From NCBI GenBank assembly GCA_021771675.1, contig JAETOP010000013.1, forward strand, positions 1 through 49,800: DNA of 49,800 bases, given 5' to 3'. Every line of letters starts with the position of its first letter. Position 1 is the first letter of the stretch. The notes beneath the pieces are model-generated. The model saw nothing but the letters and a program-made list of their open reading frames with translations. It was not told where the DNA came from and did not search any database. The DNA comes from Oscillospiraceae bacterium (GTDB lineage Bacteria; Bacillota_A; Clostridia; Oscillospirales; Oscillospiraceae). This document shows positions 38,242 through 46,537 of this stretch, piece by piece. A program made the position numbers and the translations under genes.

Positions 38242-39489
38242 TCAGTTTACGGTGTGCCTGCAATAAGAACGTACTGCCAGGAATCCGAACAGCGGGATTT
38301 CAATGATACAGGCCCCGATCATGGCATAGGGCGTCCAGACTGCCAGCCCGCCCAGACTCAGAAATTTGAAGTCGGTGATGGCGTAGAGGATACTGGCCTG
38401 GATGCTGGTGCCGCTGGCGGGGAGGAGGCTGCAAAGCCAGTTGGACAGCGCTCCAGGCACCGTCATGGAGAGCACTACCGGCGCGATACAGAACACCAGA
38501 GCGGAGGCTAGAGACGCCACCGTGCTCCTGCATCTGGAGGAAAGAAACAGGGTGAAGCTGACAGAGGCCAGCACTGAGAGCAGGCCGGCCACGGCAAACA
38601 GGCGCTGGAGCTCCCCGATGTTCCTATCGGTCAGGGTGACGATGGAGTAGAGCATCTGGATGGAGGTCTTAGTACACTCCCAGCCGAACAGACTGTTGAT
38701 CACCAGAATATGCACCACGGCACAAACCACAAATGCGGCCGCACTGACGAAAAGGGCGGTCAGCACCTTGGCGGCGCCCAGCTTGGCCCGGCCATTCCGG
38801 GTACAGCGCAGAATATCGTCCGCGCCCGACTGATAATCGGCAGAGAACACCGGGGCCGCAATTACCACGCAGAACAGCAGCACCAGAAAGCCCATGATGT
38901 TCTGATAGTCCAGGATGGTGGAACTCATGCCGGGATAGACCTCAAAGGGCTTTTCCACCTTCTGGTACATCTCCACAGCTTTGCGCTGGGCGGCAGGGCA
39001 GTCTGGCTGCTCCATCGCCATCAGAGAGGCAATGCGGGCCTCGCAGACGGAATAGTAGTCGTCAATTTTCTCCGGGTCGATCTCCATGATGGTGGGGGCC
39101 ATGCCGGTATCCGGGTCGGCAAACGCCTCCTTGACGCCGTGGAGCAGCGGGGCGATGGGAAGAATCTCCTTCTCATAGACGCCCTCCGGCAGATCGTAGG
39201 ACTCCGTGACGCCGTAGGACGTGAGGCAGGCTTGATAGATCTCCACGGCCTCCCGCACCCGCTCTGGGGTGACAATACCGCTGGCGTCCGCCTGACGCTC
39301 CTTTTCGTAGGCGATGGAGGCCAGCCCGGTCAGGTTGACCTCGTTCCCGGCCTCGTCTGTATAGTTGCTGTAACAGTAAGTGGTCGGCAGATAGGCCAGC
39401 AGGACGGAGAGGATCAGCGCCAGCGCCAGTAAAATCCAGGTGAGCTTTGACTTCAAGACCCGTTTCAGTTCCAAACGAAAGATTCTCAT
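38242..39489 (-). CDS. ABC-2 type transporter permease
   Basis: 415 aa. N-terminal membrane segment (LTWILLALALILSVLLAYLP), a large extracytoplasmic loop of about 150 residues, then several membrane spans (IMGFLVLLFCVVIAAPVFSA, LTALFVSAAAFVVCAVVHIL, FAVAGLLSVLASVSFTLFL and others). It begins immediately after the ATPase stop. The pair likely exports a peptide, lipid or drug, or provides immunity. A decayed copy of its last codons is at 25891-25983. Confidence 0.85.
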   Translation of the reverse strand: MRIFRLELKRVLKSKLTWILLALALILSVLLAYLPTTYCYSNYTDEAGNEVNLTGLASIAYEKERQADASGIVTPERVREAVEIYQACLTSYGVTESYDLPEGVYEKEILPIAPLLHGVKEAFADPDTGMAPTIMEIDPEKIDDYYSVCEARIASLMAMEQPDCPAAQRKAVEMYQKVEKPFEVYPGMSSTILDYQNIMGFLVLLFCVVIAAPVFSADYQSGADDILRCTRNGRAKLGAAKVLTALFVSAAAFVVCAVVHILVINSLFGWECTKTSIQMLYSIVTLTDRNIGELQRLFAVAGLLSVLASVSFTLFLSSRCRSTVASLASALVFCIAPVVLSMTVPGALSNWLCSLLPASGTSIQASILYAITDFKFLSLGGLAVWTPYAMIGACIIEIPLFGFLAVRSYCRHTVN

Positions 39490-40383
39490 TTACTGATACC
39501 TCCTGTCACTTTCTCCACTGCTCTCCGGGAACATCCACAAATACAGATCCTCCAGGCGGGGCGTCGCGGCAGCAGAAACATTGTTGCGGGGCCGGTCCGA
39601 CAGATAGCGGATGGAGACGCTGCCGTCGGTTTCGTTGCGCAGATTGGTGATTTGCAGCTTGCTCTCATACTCCGGTACTAAGTCTGCCGGGATGGTGCAG
39701 CTCCAAACCTTGCCCTCCACCAGCTTGACCAGCTCCTCCGTCGTCCCTGTCGCCAGCAGCTTGCCGCCCTTGATAATGGCGTGGCAGGTGGCGATATACT
39801 CCACGTCTGGGACGATGTGGGTGGAGATCAGCACGATCCGGTCATGAGCGAACTCCGACAGTAGATTGCGGAAGCGCACCCGCTCGCCGGGGTCCAGGCC
39901 CCCGGTGGGTTCGTCCAGGATCAACACCTCCGGATCGTTGAGCAGGGCCTGGGCAATCCCCACTCGGCGCCTCATACCGCCGGAGAGCCTGGAGATTTTC
40001 TTGTTGTAGACGTCCATTAGGGAGACCCGTTCCAGTAACTCACGAATCCTCCTCCAGCTCTGCCGCTCCGGAAGCCCTTTTAGGGCGGCAACGTAGGCCA
40101 GGTAGTCCTTGACGGTGAACTCCGGGTGAAAGCCGAAGTCCTGGGGTAGAAAACCGAAAACATCCCGATACCGCTCCCCCAGCGTCTGGATGGGCACGCC
40201 GTCATACACCACCTGACCGGAGGTGGGCCGCATGATTCCGGCAATCATCCGCATGAGGGTGGTCTTACCCGCCCCGTTGGCCCCCAGCAGACCCCAGACC
40301 CCCGGTGTCAGCTCCAGGCTGATGTCATTGACTGCCCTTTTGTCCTTGAACCGTTTGGAAACATGGTCGATCAGCAATTCCAT
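39490..40383 (-). CDS. ABC transporter ATP-binding protein
   Basis: 297 aa from ATG 40383 (GGAAGGAG, 7-base spacer); the longer frame to 40488 lacks a good start. Walker A GANGAGKTT, signature LSGGMRRRVGIAQAL, Walker B VLILDEPTGGLD and ISTHIVPD switch region are all present. The C-terminal extension from about 230 is typical of drug/peptide exporters. Operon with the 38242 permease. A conserved regulatory element lies upstream (40488-40523). Confidence 0.92.
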   Translation of the reverse strand: MELLIDHVSKRFKDKRAVNDISLELTPGVWGLLGANGAGKTTLMRMIAGIMRPTSGQVVYDGVPIQTLGERYRDVFGFLPQDFGFHPEFTVKDYLAYVAALKGLPERQSWRRIRELLERVSLMDVYNKKISRLSGGMRRRVGIAQALLNDPEVLILDEPTGGLDPGERVRFRNLLSEFAHDRIVLISTHIVPDVEYIATCHAIIKGGKLLATGTTEELVKLVEGKVWSCTIPADLVPEYESKLQITNLRNETDGSVSIRYLSDRPRNNVSAAATPRLEDLYLWMFPESSGESDRRYQ

Positions 40384-40487
40384 GTGGAAACTCCTTCCGT
40401 ATGAAAAATAAAGGCGCTCTCGCCTTGGCACTGTCATTGTACCAAAAGCAAGAGCACCGTTTTCGTGTTCTCTCACACAGGATTCCA

Positions 40488-40523
40488 CTGTTTTTATACG
40501 GACTTTCTTACGATTTTCTCACA
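40488..40523 (-). promoter_or_regulatory. Shared upstream element, copy 1 (ABC transporter 1)
   Basis: Minus-strand sequence beginning GTGAGAAAATCGTAAGAAAG and continuing TCCGT aligns with elements at 41151-41186, 44631-44654 and 46505-46528. Consensus GTAGGAAAA, then TAAGAAA, then TCC. It overlaps the end of the VanZ-like gene. Probable response-regulator binding site (inference). Confidence 0.6.
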
Positions 40524-41080
40524 GGCCGATGATAGGGGCGGTTTGTCCTGCGCGGAGGCTTTCTCCAGAACAGCTTTGACACCGCAAAGAAAAACAGATA
40601 CCCCAATATGCCGCCCAAGGTATTGAGTATGAGATCGTCAATGTCCGCCGACCTGCCGGTGAAATATTGCGTAAACTCAATGGCGAATGAGAACAGCGCC
40701 AAGGAAAGAACAGTTTTCCCAAAGCCGCGCATTCTCCGAAAGGCCACCGGCATCATAAAGCCCAGAGGGACAAACATTACGATATTCGCGGCGGTTTGGG
40801 CGGCCTTCTTCGGCTCCGGCATACCCCAGGCCTCCTGAAAAACCTTGAAGGGAACCAGGTTCAGCGAGCGGTCTGCCGCAGCTGTTTTGGATGTGCCGAC
40901 CACGACCGTCGCCGCCAGGACGATAATGACACAGGCCCCAAACAGGAAATAGGCAAGCTGCTTTGCCGGCGGCACTCGCTTTCGGAGCAGAAAGCAGATC
41001 GGCGCATAGAGTACGGCCATACCCAAGAGGCAGACGGCGCTGATGATACAGTAGCCCAGGATTTCCCGAATCATAAACAT
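40508..41080 (-). CDS. VanZ-family membrane protein
   Basis: 190 aa from ATG 41080 (GGAGGA upstream). Membrane segments include YCIISAVCLLGMAVLYAPIC and LAYFLFGACVIIVLAATVVV. LNLVPFKVF, NIVMFVPLGFMMPVAFRRMR and FAIEFTQYFTGRSADIDDLI followed by LNTLGGILGYLF carry the VanZ signature (Glu/Gln and Asp residues on helices). VanZ-like proteins are linked to glycopeptide or lipopeptide tolerance; here it sits with a VanRS-like system. No van ligase genes are present. Confidence 0.88.
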   Translation of the reverse strand: MFMIREILGYCIISAVCLLGMAVLYAPICFLLRKRVPPAKQLAYFLFGACVIIVLAATVVVGTSKTAAADRSLNLVPFKVFQEAWGMPEPKKAAQTAANIVMFVPLGFMMPVAFRRMRGFGKTVLSLALFSFAIEFTQYFTGRSADIDDLILNTLGGILGYLFFFAVSKLFWRKPPRRTNRPYHRPVRKS

Positions 41081-41095
41081 AGATATTCCTCCAAC

Positions 41096-41147
41096 AACAA
41101 GCATCGGCGGTTTTGGCTCTATCATACCAAAACCGCCGGCGCTTGTT
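41096..41147 (-). promoter_or_regulatory. Large leader hairpin upstream of the VanZ-like gene
   Basis: Arms 41096-41116 and 41127-41147 pair at 19 of 21 positions with a 10-base loop. The loop contains TATGAT on the minus strand, a possible -10 box. The hairpin ends 4 bases before the Shine-Dalgarno of the VanZ gene and begins 35 bases after the GNAT-YoaP stop. It could be a terminator without T-run, an attenuator, or a regulatory palindrome around the promoter. Confidence 0.5.
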
Positions 41148-41150
41148 CTG

Positions 41151-41186
41151 CGTTTTTCCTACGGATTATCTAACGATTTTCCTACA
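41151..41186 (-). promoter_or_regulatory. Shared upstream element, copy 2 (VanZ)
   Basis: Minus-strand TGTAGGAAAATCGTTAGATA followed by ATCCGTAGGAAAA. Same pattern as the elements at 40488, 44631 and 46505, here with two TAGGAAAA boxes. It overlaps the stop codon of the upstream GNAT gene. Confidence 0.6.
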
Positions 41187-41937
41187 CCCCCTTTTCCGTC
41201 AGGATTTTATCAAATTTCTTCTCCGACAGGATCTCGTGGGTCACAAGCTGGCCGTCATAGAACAGAGAAAAGGTGGTAAACGGCGACGGGGCGCTTTGCG
41301 CGTCCTCCCTGGTCTGAATGTGGACAGTCTGGAACACGGCGTTCCGCTCCTTCGCCATGTTCTCCAGCACCGGCACATACTTTGCCGTAAAGGGGCACTG
41401 GTTTGTGTAATAGAGCACAAATCCCTGGGGCATATTTCCATGCTCCCGCACGGTATCCCGGAAGCGGGGCCGCTCCGCCCCCTCCTCAAAGGGCAGATAT
41501 AGCAGTTCAAAGTAAGGCTCCGCTGTGTCCGCTGTCACAAAGCCCTTGTGCCTCATGTATCCGGGGTCAGAGAGAAAGCCCAGTTTCTTTTTGGAGGACA
41601 GGATCACAAGCCCCTTTTTTCCCTTCTCCTTGCTGTCCTCGATACAGGCGTCCAGCAGAAGGTTTGAGTACCTATGCCCCTTGAACTGCCCGGACACCCA
41701 CAGGCAGTCGATTACCATATATCCCTCCGCCTCAATGGGCATCCAAGCGTACTCGGCGGGGATGTACTCAATAAAACATTTCCCCCGGACATTGCCCTTC
41801 AGGAAGACAAGCCCCTCGTCCAGCCGCTCCTTCAGCCAAGCCTTTTTAGACATGACCTGCACATCCTTGTTGCTGGATATGGCACAGCAGATGTGCTCCT
41901 GGTCAATGTTGTCATGGGTCAGTTTGATTAGCTCCAT
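41182..41937 (-). CDS. GNAT acetyltransferase with YoaP-like C-terminus
   Basis: 251 aa. The N-terminal half is an acetyltransferase-like fold (MVIDCLWVSGQFKGHRYSNL followed by LLDACIEDSKEKGKKGLVIL). The C-terminal half matches the YoaP family (FVLYYTNQCPFTAKYVPVLE with a CPFT thioredoxin-like motif, and FSLFYDGQLVTHEILSEKKF). Substrate unknown. Start at ATG 41937; it appears to be a separate unit upstream of VanZ. Confidence 0.8.
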   Translation of the reverse strand: MELIKLTHDNIDQEHICCAISSNKDVQVMSKKAWLKERLDEGLVFLKGNVRGKCFIEYIPAEYAWMPIEAEGYMVIDCLWVSGQFKGHRYSNLLLDACIEDSKEKGKKGLVILSSKKKLGFLSDPGYMRHKGFVTADTAEPYFELLYLPFEEGAERPRFRDTVREHGNMPQGFVLYYTNQCPFTAKYVPVLENMAKERNAVFQTVHIQTREDAQSAPSPFTTFSLFYDGQLVTHEILSEKKFDKILTEKGV

Positions 41938-42015
41938 GATGGATTACCTCCGTATCATTCGATTTGTAGATTCAAAATTCATCAAAGAGATTTAATTGGG
42001 TAGGACGGTTGTCTC

Positions 42016-42213
42016 TTAATCCTTCAATTTAGTTAAATCCTCTAAATACATTTCTGTATAACCACATTCTGGGCAGACTGCAACTCTAACATCATCTATA
42101 GTTGTCGCCTTTTGCTTTTCATCTATATGAACAACAATCCCATAGCCACCACCATTAACTTTAAGTTTTAAATCTGATTTCATGATTGCTCCACACTTTT
42201 CACATTTTCTCAT
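42016..42213 (-). CDS. Small zinc-ribbon protein
   Basis: 65 aa with MRKCEKCGAIMKSDL at the N-terminus and VAVCPECGYTEMYLEDL at the C-terminus, two CxxC pairs forming a zinc ribbon around a short beta segment (GGGYGIVVHID). Its DNA is more AT-rich than its neighbours, suggesting separate origin. Likely a nucleic-acid-binding or housekeeping small protein; role unknown. Confidence 0.75.
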   Translation of the reverse strand: MRKCEKCGAIMKSDLKLKVNGGGYGIVVHIDEKQKATTIDDVRVAVCPECGYTEMYLEDLTKLKD

Positions 42214-42307
42214 TGTTTATACCTCCAAATTTCGATTTATCAGGATGATCATAGCACGACCAATCTTTTGGTTCAAACCGCAATCTGTGAAATCGACCAG
42301 TGCCATC

Positions 42308-42342
42308 AACACAAAAGGTAAAAGGAATAAGATTTTTGTGTT
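42308..42342 (-). terminator. Terminator of the two-component operon
   Basis: AACACAAAA and TTTTGTGTT (42308-42316, 42334-42342) form a 9-bp A/T-rich hairpin overlapping the histidine kinase stop codon. Probable weak terminator. Confidence 0.45.
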
Positions 42343-43469
42343 CACGATACGACAGGCAGCATCACCGTAAAGACCGTCAGGCCACCCCCGCTCTCCGCCG
42401 TGATCGTACCCTTGTGGAGCGTGACGATCTGCTTGGCGATGGCGAGGCCCAGCCCGGCCCCGCTGGAGCCGCGCCCCGTGTCCAGCCGGTAAAACTGCTC
42501 AAAGATGCGCTCCAGCTTCTCCTGGGGAATAGTCCCGCCGTGGTTGGAAAACCTCAGCTTTACGCGGTCCTCGCCGCTCTCGGCCTCAATGGTGATCTCG
42601 GTTCCGTCGTAGCTGTAATTCACCGCATTCCGTAAAAGATTGTCAAAGACTCTCTGCATCTTGTCGGCGTCGCAGTTCAGCAGAATGTCCTCCCCAGCCG
42701 CAAGGCGACAGGTCAGGCCCTTCTGATCCAAAACCGGCTGAAACTCATACACCAGCTGCTCCAGCAGGCGGGTTAGGTTGATCTCGCTGTATTGCAGGGT
42801 GATGGTGGACAGGCTGTACCGTGCGATCTCCAGAAACTCGTTGATCAGATCCTCCAACCGCTCCGACTTGGTGAGGGCAATGGTGAGATACTTTTCCCGC
42901 AGTTCCTCAGAGAGCTGCTTTTCATCCCGCAGCAGGTTCAGGTAGCTGATGGAGGAGGCCAGGGGTGTTTTCAGGTCGTGGGCCAGGTACATCACCAGGT
43001 CATTTTTCTTCTGCTCGGCCAGGAGCATATCGCTCTTCTGCCGGTCAATGGTGTGCTTTGCCAGATTCATTTTCCGCTCAATGGGAAGCAACTCCGGGGG
43101 CAGAGAGATTTCTCCTGGCACGTCCTGGAACAGAGCGTCCATCCCCTTGCTGATACTCTCAAAATACCGGGTCAACCAGCGGAGATAACAGTAGAACAGG
43201 CCGGCGGCCACCAGCAGGAGGGACAGCAGAATGATGGCATCCATGTGGCTGCGGAAGGTACGCTCGTAGAACTGGAGGGCGGCGTCGTAGTCCATGCCCA
43301 GTGTGTTTTGAAACAGGGCCACCATTCCGTTGGCAAAGCGGCCCCGCAGCAGGACGGCGTAAGTGAGATAGATCACAGCGGCGGCCGCCGCCAGCACAGC
43401 TATGGTGCGAAGGAATATCTTCCTGCGGAACTGGCCGAAATCATTCTTACTTTTCAATGGTGTACCCAA
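42342..43469 (-). CDS. VanS-like sensor histidine kinase
   Basis: 375 aa. Two membrane segments (LRTIAVLAAAAAVIYLTYAV near 20-40; IILLSLLLVAAGLFYCYLRW near 78-98) flank a short extracellular loop. The H-box is VMYLAHDLKTPLASSISYLN. The ATPase domain has N-box FDNLLRNAVNYS and G-box FSNHGG, GRGSSGAGLGLAIAKQIV. It overlaps the response regulator by 23 bases. Senses an envelope signal and phosphorylates the adjacent regulator. Confidence 0.9.
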   Translation of the reverse strand: MGTPLKSKNDFGQFRRKIFLRTIAVLAAAAAVIYLTYAVLLRGRFANGMVALFQNTLGMDYDAALQFYERTFRSHMDAIILLSLLLVAAGLFYCYLRWLTRYFESISKGMDALFQDVPGEISLPPELLPIERKMNLAKHTIDRQKSDMLLAEQKKNDLVMYLAHDLKTPLASSISYLNLLRDEKQLSEELREKYLTIALTKSERLEDLINEFLEIARYSLSTITLQYSEINLTRLLEQLVYEFQPVLDQKGLTCRLAAGEDILLNCDADKMQRVFDNLLRNAVNYSYDGTEITIEAESGEDRVKLRFSNHGGTIPQEKLERIFEQFYRLDTGRGSSGAGLGLAIAKQIVTLHKGTITAESGGGLTVFTVMLPVVS

Positions 43470-44154
43470 CCCCCCATACCGTTTTGATGAACCTGGGGCT
43501 TCGGGCAGGCTCGTCCAGCTTTTCCCGCAGCCGTCCGATGTGGGCCATGACGGTGTTGTTGTTCTTCAGATACTTCTCGCCCCACACCGCCTCAAACAGC
43601 TCCTCAGAGGGGACGACAACCCCCTGCCGCTCACAGAGATACCAGAGGACGGAGAACTCCAGGGGCGTCAGCTGCACTTCCTTCCCGAACAGGAAACACT
43701 TGTGATTGTCTCGATTGATGACCAGCCCCCGGATGTCGTATTCATGGACTGCTTTCTCCGGCTCTGGAGCAGAGCTGTTGTAGAGCCTGTACCGCCGCAG
43801 CTGGGTCTTGACCCTGGCAACGACCTCCAGGGGGTTGAACGGCTTGGTGATATAGTCGTCGGCCCCGATGGTCAGGCCCATGATCTTGTCCCCGTCTGCT
43901 GTCCTGGCCGTGAGCATAATAATGGGGCAATATGACTTCTCCCGGAGCTTCTTGCAGAGCTGAAAGCCGTCCGCATCGGGAAGCATCACATCCAGAATCG
44001 CCAGATCCAGGTCTGTGTGTTCCATGCAGTCCAGGGCCTCCGCGCCGGTGTAGCATTTGTGGACCGTGTAGCCGTCGCTCACAAGGTACAGCTCCAGCAC
44101 ATCGGCCAGCTCTTTTTCGTCGTCTACCACTAAAATATGGATGGTGTCTGTCAC
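43447..44154 (-). CDS. VanR-like OmpR-family response regulator
   Basis: 235 aa. Receiver domain HILVVDDEKELADVLELYL, phosphoacceptor region DLAILDVMLPDADGFQL, IIMLTARTADGDKI and GADDYITKPFNPLEV; winged helix EVQLTPLEFSVLWYLCERQG and TVMAHIGRLREKL ... IKTVWGVGYTIEK. ATG overlaps the stop of the DUF6608-like gene by 4 bases. It is the likely binder of the four conserved upstream elements in this region, one of which precedes its own operon. Confidence 0.92.
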   Translation of the reverse strand: MTDTIHILVVDDEKELADVLELYLVSDGYTVHKCYTGAEALDCMEHTDLDLAILDVMLPDADGFQLCKKLREKSYCPIIMLTARTADGDKIMGLTIGADDYITKPFNPLEVVARVKTQLRRYRLYNSSAPEPEKAVHEYDIRGLVINRDNHKCFLFGKEVQLTPLEFSVLWYLCERQGVVVPSEELFEAVWGEKYLKNNNTVMAHIGRLREKLDEPARSPRFIKTVWGVGYTIEK

Positions 44155-44555
44155 TTTGACTCCGCACCCTTTCTTTTCTTGAACGCACTAATCCCAGCGT
44201 TGACAGCACTCAGCACGAGAAACAGCCCCGTAAAATTGATCCAGATATCCTGATACGCTGTTTTTGCCAATGGTTCCCGCAAACTGGTAAACCAGACATA
44301 GGCGAACGCCAGCAGCTGGGACGGGATGTACGCAGCCACATACCGCAAAATCAACGGCTTAATAGGCAGACTGGTACACAGCTCAAACGCCACAATACCA
44401 ATCAAAAGTATGATGGCCCTGTCTAATTCGTGCCAGTTGCCGCTGGGGTCCTCATAAATGCCGTTTAACAGATACAATACGCTGTTCAGAAGCGTTATCA
44501 CAGTATAGATAATGGAATAAACTGACACCAGATTGATCCACTTTTTTGTGCTCAT
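44151..44555 (-). CDS. DUF6608-like four-helix membrane protein
   Basis: 134 aa, about four membrane segments (VYSIIYTVITLLNSVLYLL, AIILLIGIVAFELCTSLPIK, YIPSQLLAFAYVWF, FTGLFLVLSAVNAGISAF). The sequence KKWINLVSVYSIIYT and GIYEDPSGNWHELDRAIILL match the DUF6608 family as I recall it. It is first in an operon with the VanRS-like pair, so it may modulate the sensor or provide envelope protection. Confidence 0.7.
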   Translation of the reverse strand: MSTKKWINLVSVYSIIYTVITLLNSVLYLLNGIYEDPSGNWHELDRAIILLIGIVAFELCTSLPIKPLILRYVAAYIPSQLLAFAYVWFTSLREPLAKTAYQDIWINFTGLFLVLSAVNAGISAFKKRKGAESK

Positions 44556-44630
44556 TTCCCCTTTTCCTCCAGGTTAAGATTTCATCACAATTATATCAAG
44601 ATTCTTTTTGCTTTTTCCTCTTTTTCTCTG

Positions 44631-44654
44631 TGGAATTTCTTAAATTTTTCCTAC
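44631..44654 (-). promoter_or_regulatory. Shared upstream element, copy 3 (DUF6608-RR-HK operon)
   Basis: A 24-base sequence starting GTAGGAAAAATTTAAGAAAT is identical to the one at 46505-46528 and aligned with the elements at 40488 and 41151. A TATAAT box follows about 45 bases downstream with a poor -35, which fits activator-dependent transcription. Confidence 0.7.
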
Positions 44655-44660
44655 TTTCAG

Positions 44661-45566
44661 CTATTTAATATCCTTCCGTCGAAATAGCCATATCCCGCCC
44701 AGGCAAACTACTACGCTGAGCCCCACATCCAGCAGAATGATCCGCACCGGATGCAAAATATCCTGTTCTGACAGCCCCGCCAGCTGTGCAGTCTGTCCTG
44801 CTGGATTCATGTCGTAAAAGAATTGAACAACCTCTCGTTTTCCACCGGATAAATAGTTGGGATTCGGTACGGTTTCCATTACCAATCCATCAAACATATC
44901 CTCTGCCACCCCCTCTATGGAATAGGTTTCCCCGGAGGTGCTGGATTCCGTCGGAACCAGTTGCATGGTGTATGGCCCTTGCTCCAACGCCTGAGAGAGT
45001 TTAACCGCCGCCAGCAGCAGAGCAGCCGCCAGCAGCAGGGAGATGATTGCCGCCCATGTTCTGCTCCCGCACACAACGACAATAAAGTAGAAAACCGCTG
45101 CATATAAAAGGCATGTCATGGTGCCCACGAAAAATGCTGTCAGGATTGCGCCCGGTGTAACTGGCGGCACGGAGAACAGAACGCTCCCCAGTGCCAACGC
45201 CGCAAGGGATGGCAGCATAAACAGAATCAAGACCGTCCCTGCACAGGTCAAATATCCTGCAAGATAGACGGTTTCGCGGCTTTTCCCAACCATCAGCTTA
45301 TTGCGGATGGTGCCGCCGCTATACTCTGTCCCAACAAACAGGCTTAACACAATAGCCGCAGTAATACCTAAAGCCTGCTCTGCCTGAAACAGTGTCTGAT
45401 CCAGTGCCACTGTATACCCCGGTTCGTCATAAAGCGTCATACCGTGATAAGCGCCGATGCAGATAGCCAGCGCACCGCCTGCCATTACCAGTGCCGCACC
45501 CCAGAACACCCAACTCCGAAAGAGGCGGGAAAAATTTGCCCACAATAGATCACGCATGGCTGTCAC
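44661..45566 (-). CDS. ABC transporter permease
   Basis: 301 aa with about six membrane segments (SWVFWGAALVMAGGALAICI, ITAAIVLSLFVGTEYSGGTI, VLILFMLPSLAALALGSVLF, FVGTMTCLLYAAVFYFIVVV, IISLLLAAALLLAAVKL, IILLDVGLSVVVCLGGIWLF). Overlaps the ATPase gene by 17 bases. Typical of lantibiotic/bacitracin-type immunity or export ABC-2 permeases. Substrate unknown. Confidence 0.85.
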   Translation of the reverse strand: MTAMRDLLWANFSRLFRSWVFWGAALVMAGGALAICIGAYHGMTLYDEPGYTVALDQTLFQAEQALGITAAIVLSLFVGTEYSGGTIRNKLMVGKSRETVYLAGYLTCAGTVLILFMLPSLAALALGSVLFSVPPVTPGAILTAFFVGTMTCLLYAAVFYFIVVVCGSRTWAAIISLLLAAALLLAAVKLSQALEQGPYTMQLVPTESSTSGETYSIEGVAEDMFDGLVMETVPNPNYLSGGKREVVQFFYDMNPAGQTAQLAGLSEQDILHPVRIILLDVGLSVVVCLGGIWLFRRKDIK

Positions 45567-46464
45567 CTCCCACCAGGTTGATATAGTAGTTCTCCAGTGT
45601 CTCGTCCTGTTCCTGAATGGCTGCCACCTTGCAGTTTTTCTCGGCCAGGGCCAACGTCAGCTCCGTTATGTCCACAGTGCCGTATACATCTGCCGCAGTA
45701 TCTGATCTGATGATATGTTCCATCCCCATGCTGTCCAACACCTGAACAAGAGCATTTATGTCGCTGACTGTCACCCGAACGCACTTTCGGCAGACATTCT
45801 CCAAATCTTTTGCACTGATCTCTTGCAGCATACTTCCTCTGTCGATAAAACCGTAATGGGTGGCAAGGCGTGAAAGCTCGTCCAAAATATGGCTGGAGAT
45901 TAGAACAGTGATGTTCTTTTCTCGGTTCAACCGCAAAATTAGTTCCCGTATCTCTACAATTCCTTGGGGGTCCAAGCCGTTTACAGGTTCGTCCAGCACC
46001 AGAAAATCCGGGTCTCCGGCCAGCGCTACGGCAATGCCCAACCTTTGACGCATACCCAAAGAAAAATTCCTGGCCTTTTTCTTCCCGGTTCCACCAAGTC
46101 CCACCAACTCTAACAACTCAAAGACGCCGGCTTTTCCGGGACGCCCCAGAACTCTGTACTGTTGGCGGATGTTTTCCGCCGCCGTCATATCATAATAGAT
46201 AGCGGGCGTCTCCACTACTGCCCCCATGCGCTTCCGGGTTTTGGTAATCTCCCGGGCAGTACTCTCGGTTCCATAGAGTCGGTAGCTGCCCGCTGTGGGC
46301 AACTGCAACCCGCAGATCAGCCGGATCAGTGTGGTCTTGCCTGCACCATTTTTTCCAACAAATCCATAGATTGATCCCTTGGGCACGTGCATCGAAAGGT
46401 CCTTTAATGCCTGAAAATGCCCGTAACTTTTGCAAAGGCCCTCCGTCTCCAAAATATATTCCAT
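45550..46464 (-). CDS. ABC transporter ATP-binding protein
   Basis: 304 aa. Walker A GKNGAGKTTLIRLICG, signature SLGMRQRLGIAVALAG, Walker B LVLDEPVNGLDPQG and SSHILDEL. The C-terminal domain of about 90 residues is typical of BcrA-like ATPases. ATG 46464 is used, although TTG 46467 is slightly better spaced from GGAGG. Operon with the 44661 permease; conserved element copy 4 upstream. Confidence 0.9.
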   Translation of the reverse strand: MEYILETEGLCKSYGHFQALKDLSMHVPKGSIYGFVGKNGAGKTTLIRLICGLQLPTAGSYRLYGTESTAREITKTRKRMGAVVETPAIYYDMTAAENIRQQYRVLGRPGKAGVFELLELVGLGGTGKKKARNFSLGMRQRLGIAVALAGDPDFLVLDEPVNGLDPQGIVEIRELILRLNREKNITVLISSHILDELSRLATHYGFIDRGSMLQEISAKDLENVCRKCVRVTVSDINALVQVLDSMGMEHIIRSDTAADVYGTVDITELTLALAEKNCKVAAIQEQDETLENYYINLVGGDSHA

Positions 46465-46504
46465 CAAAAGACTACCTCCACCAGATTGATTCTCTTTTCC
46501 CCAA

Positions 46505-46528
46505 TGGAATTTCTTAAATTTTTCCTAC
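46505..46528 (-). promoter_or_regulatory. Shared upstream element, copy 4 (ABC transporter 2)
   Basis: Identical over 24 bases to the element at 44631-44654 (GTAGGAAAAATTTAAGAAAT followed by TCCA), located about 40 bases before the ATPase start. Confidence 0.7.
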
Positions 46529-46537
46529 GGTCAATGT

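Noticed and set aside
40508..44154. A glycopeptide (van) resistance operon
   Set aside because: VanZ-like, VanR-like and VanS-like genes are present but no vanH, D-Ala-D-Lac ligase or vanX genes; the set is better read as a general envelope-stress locus.
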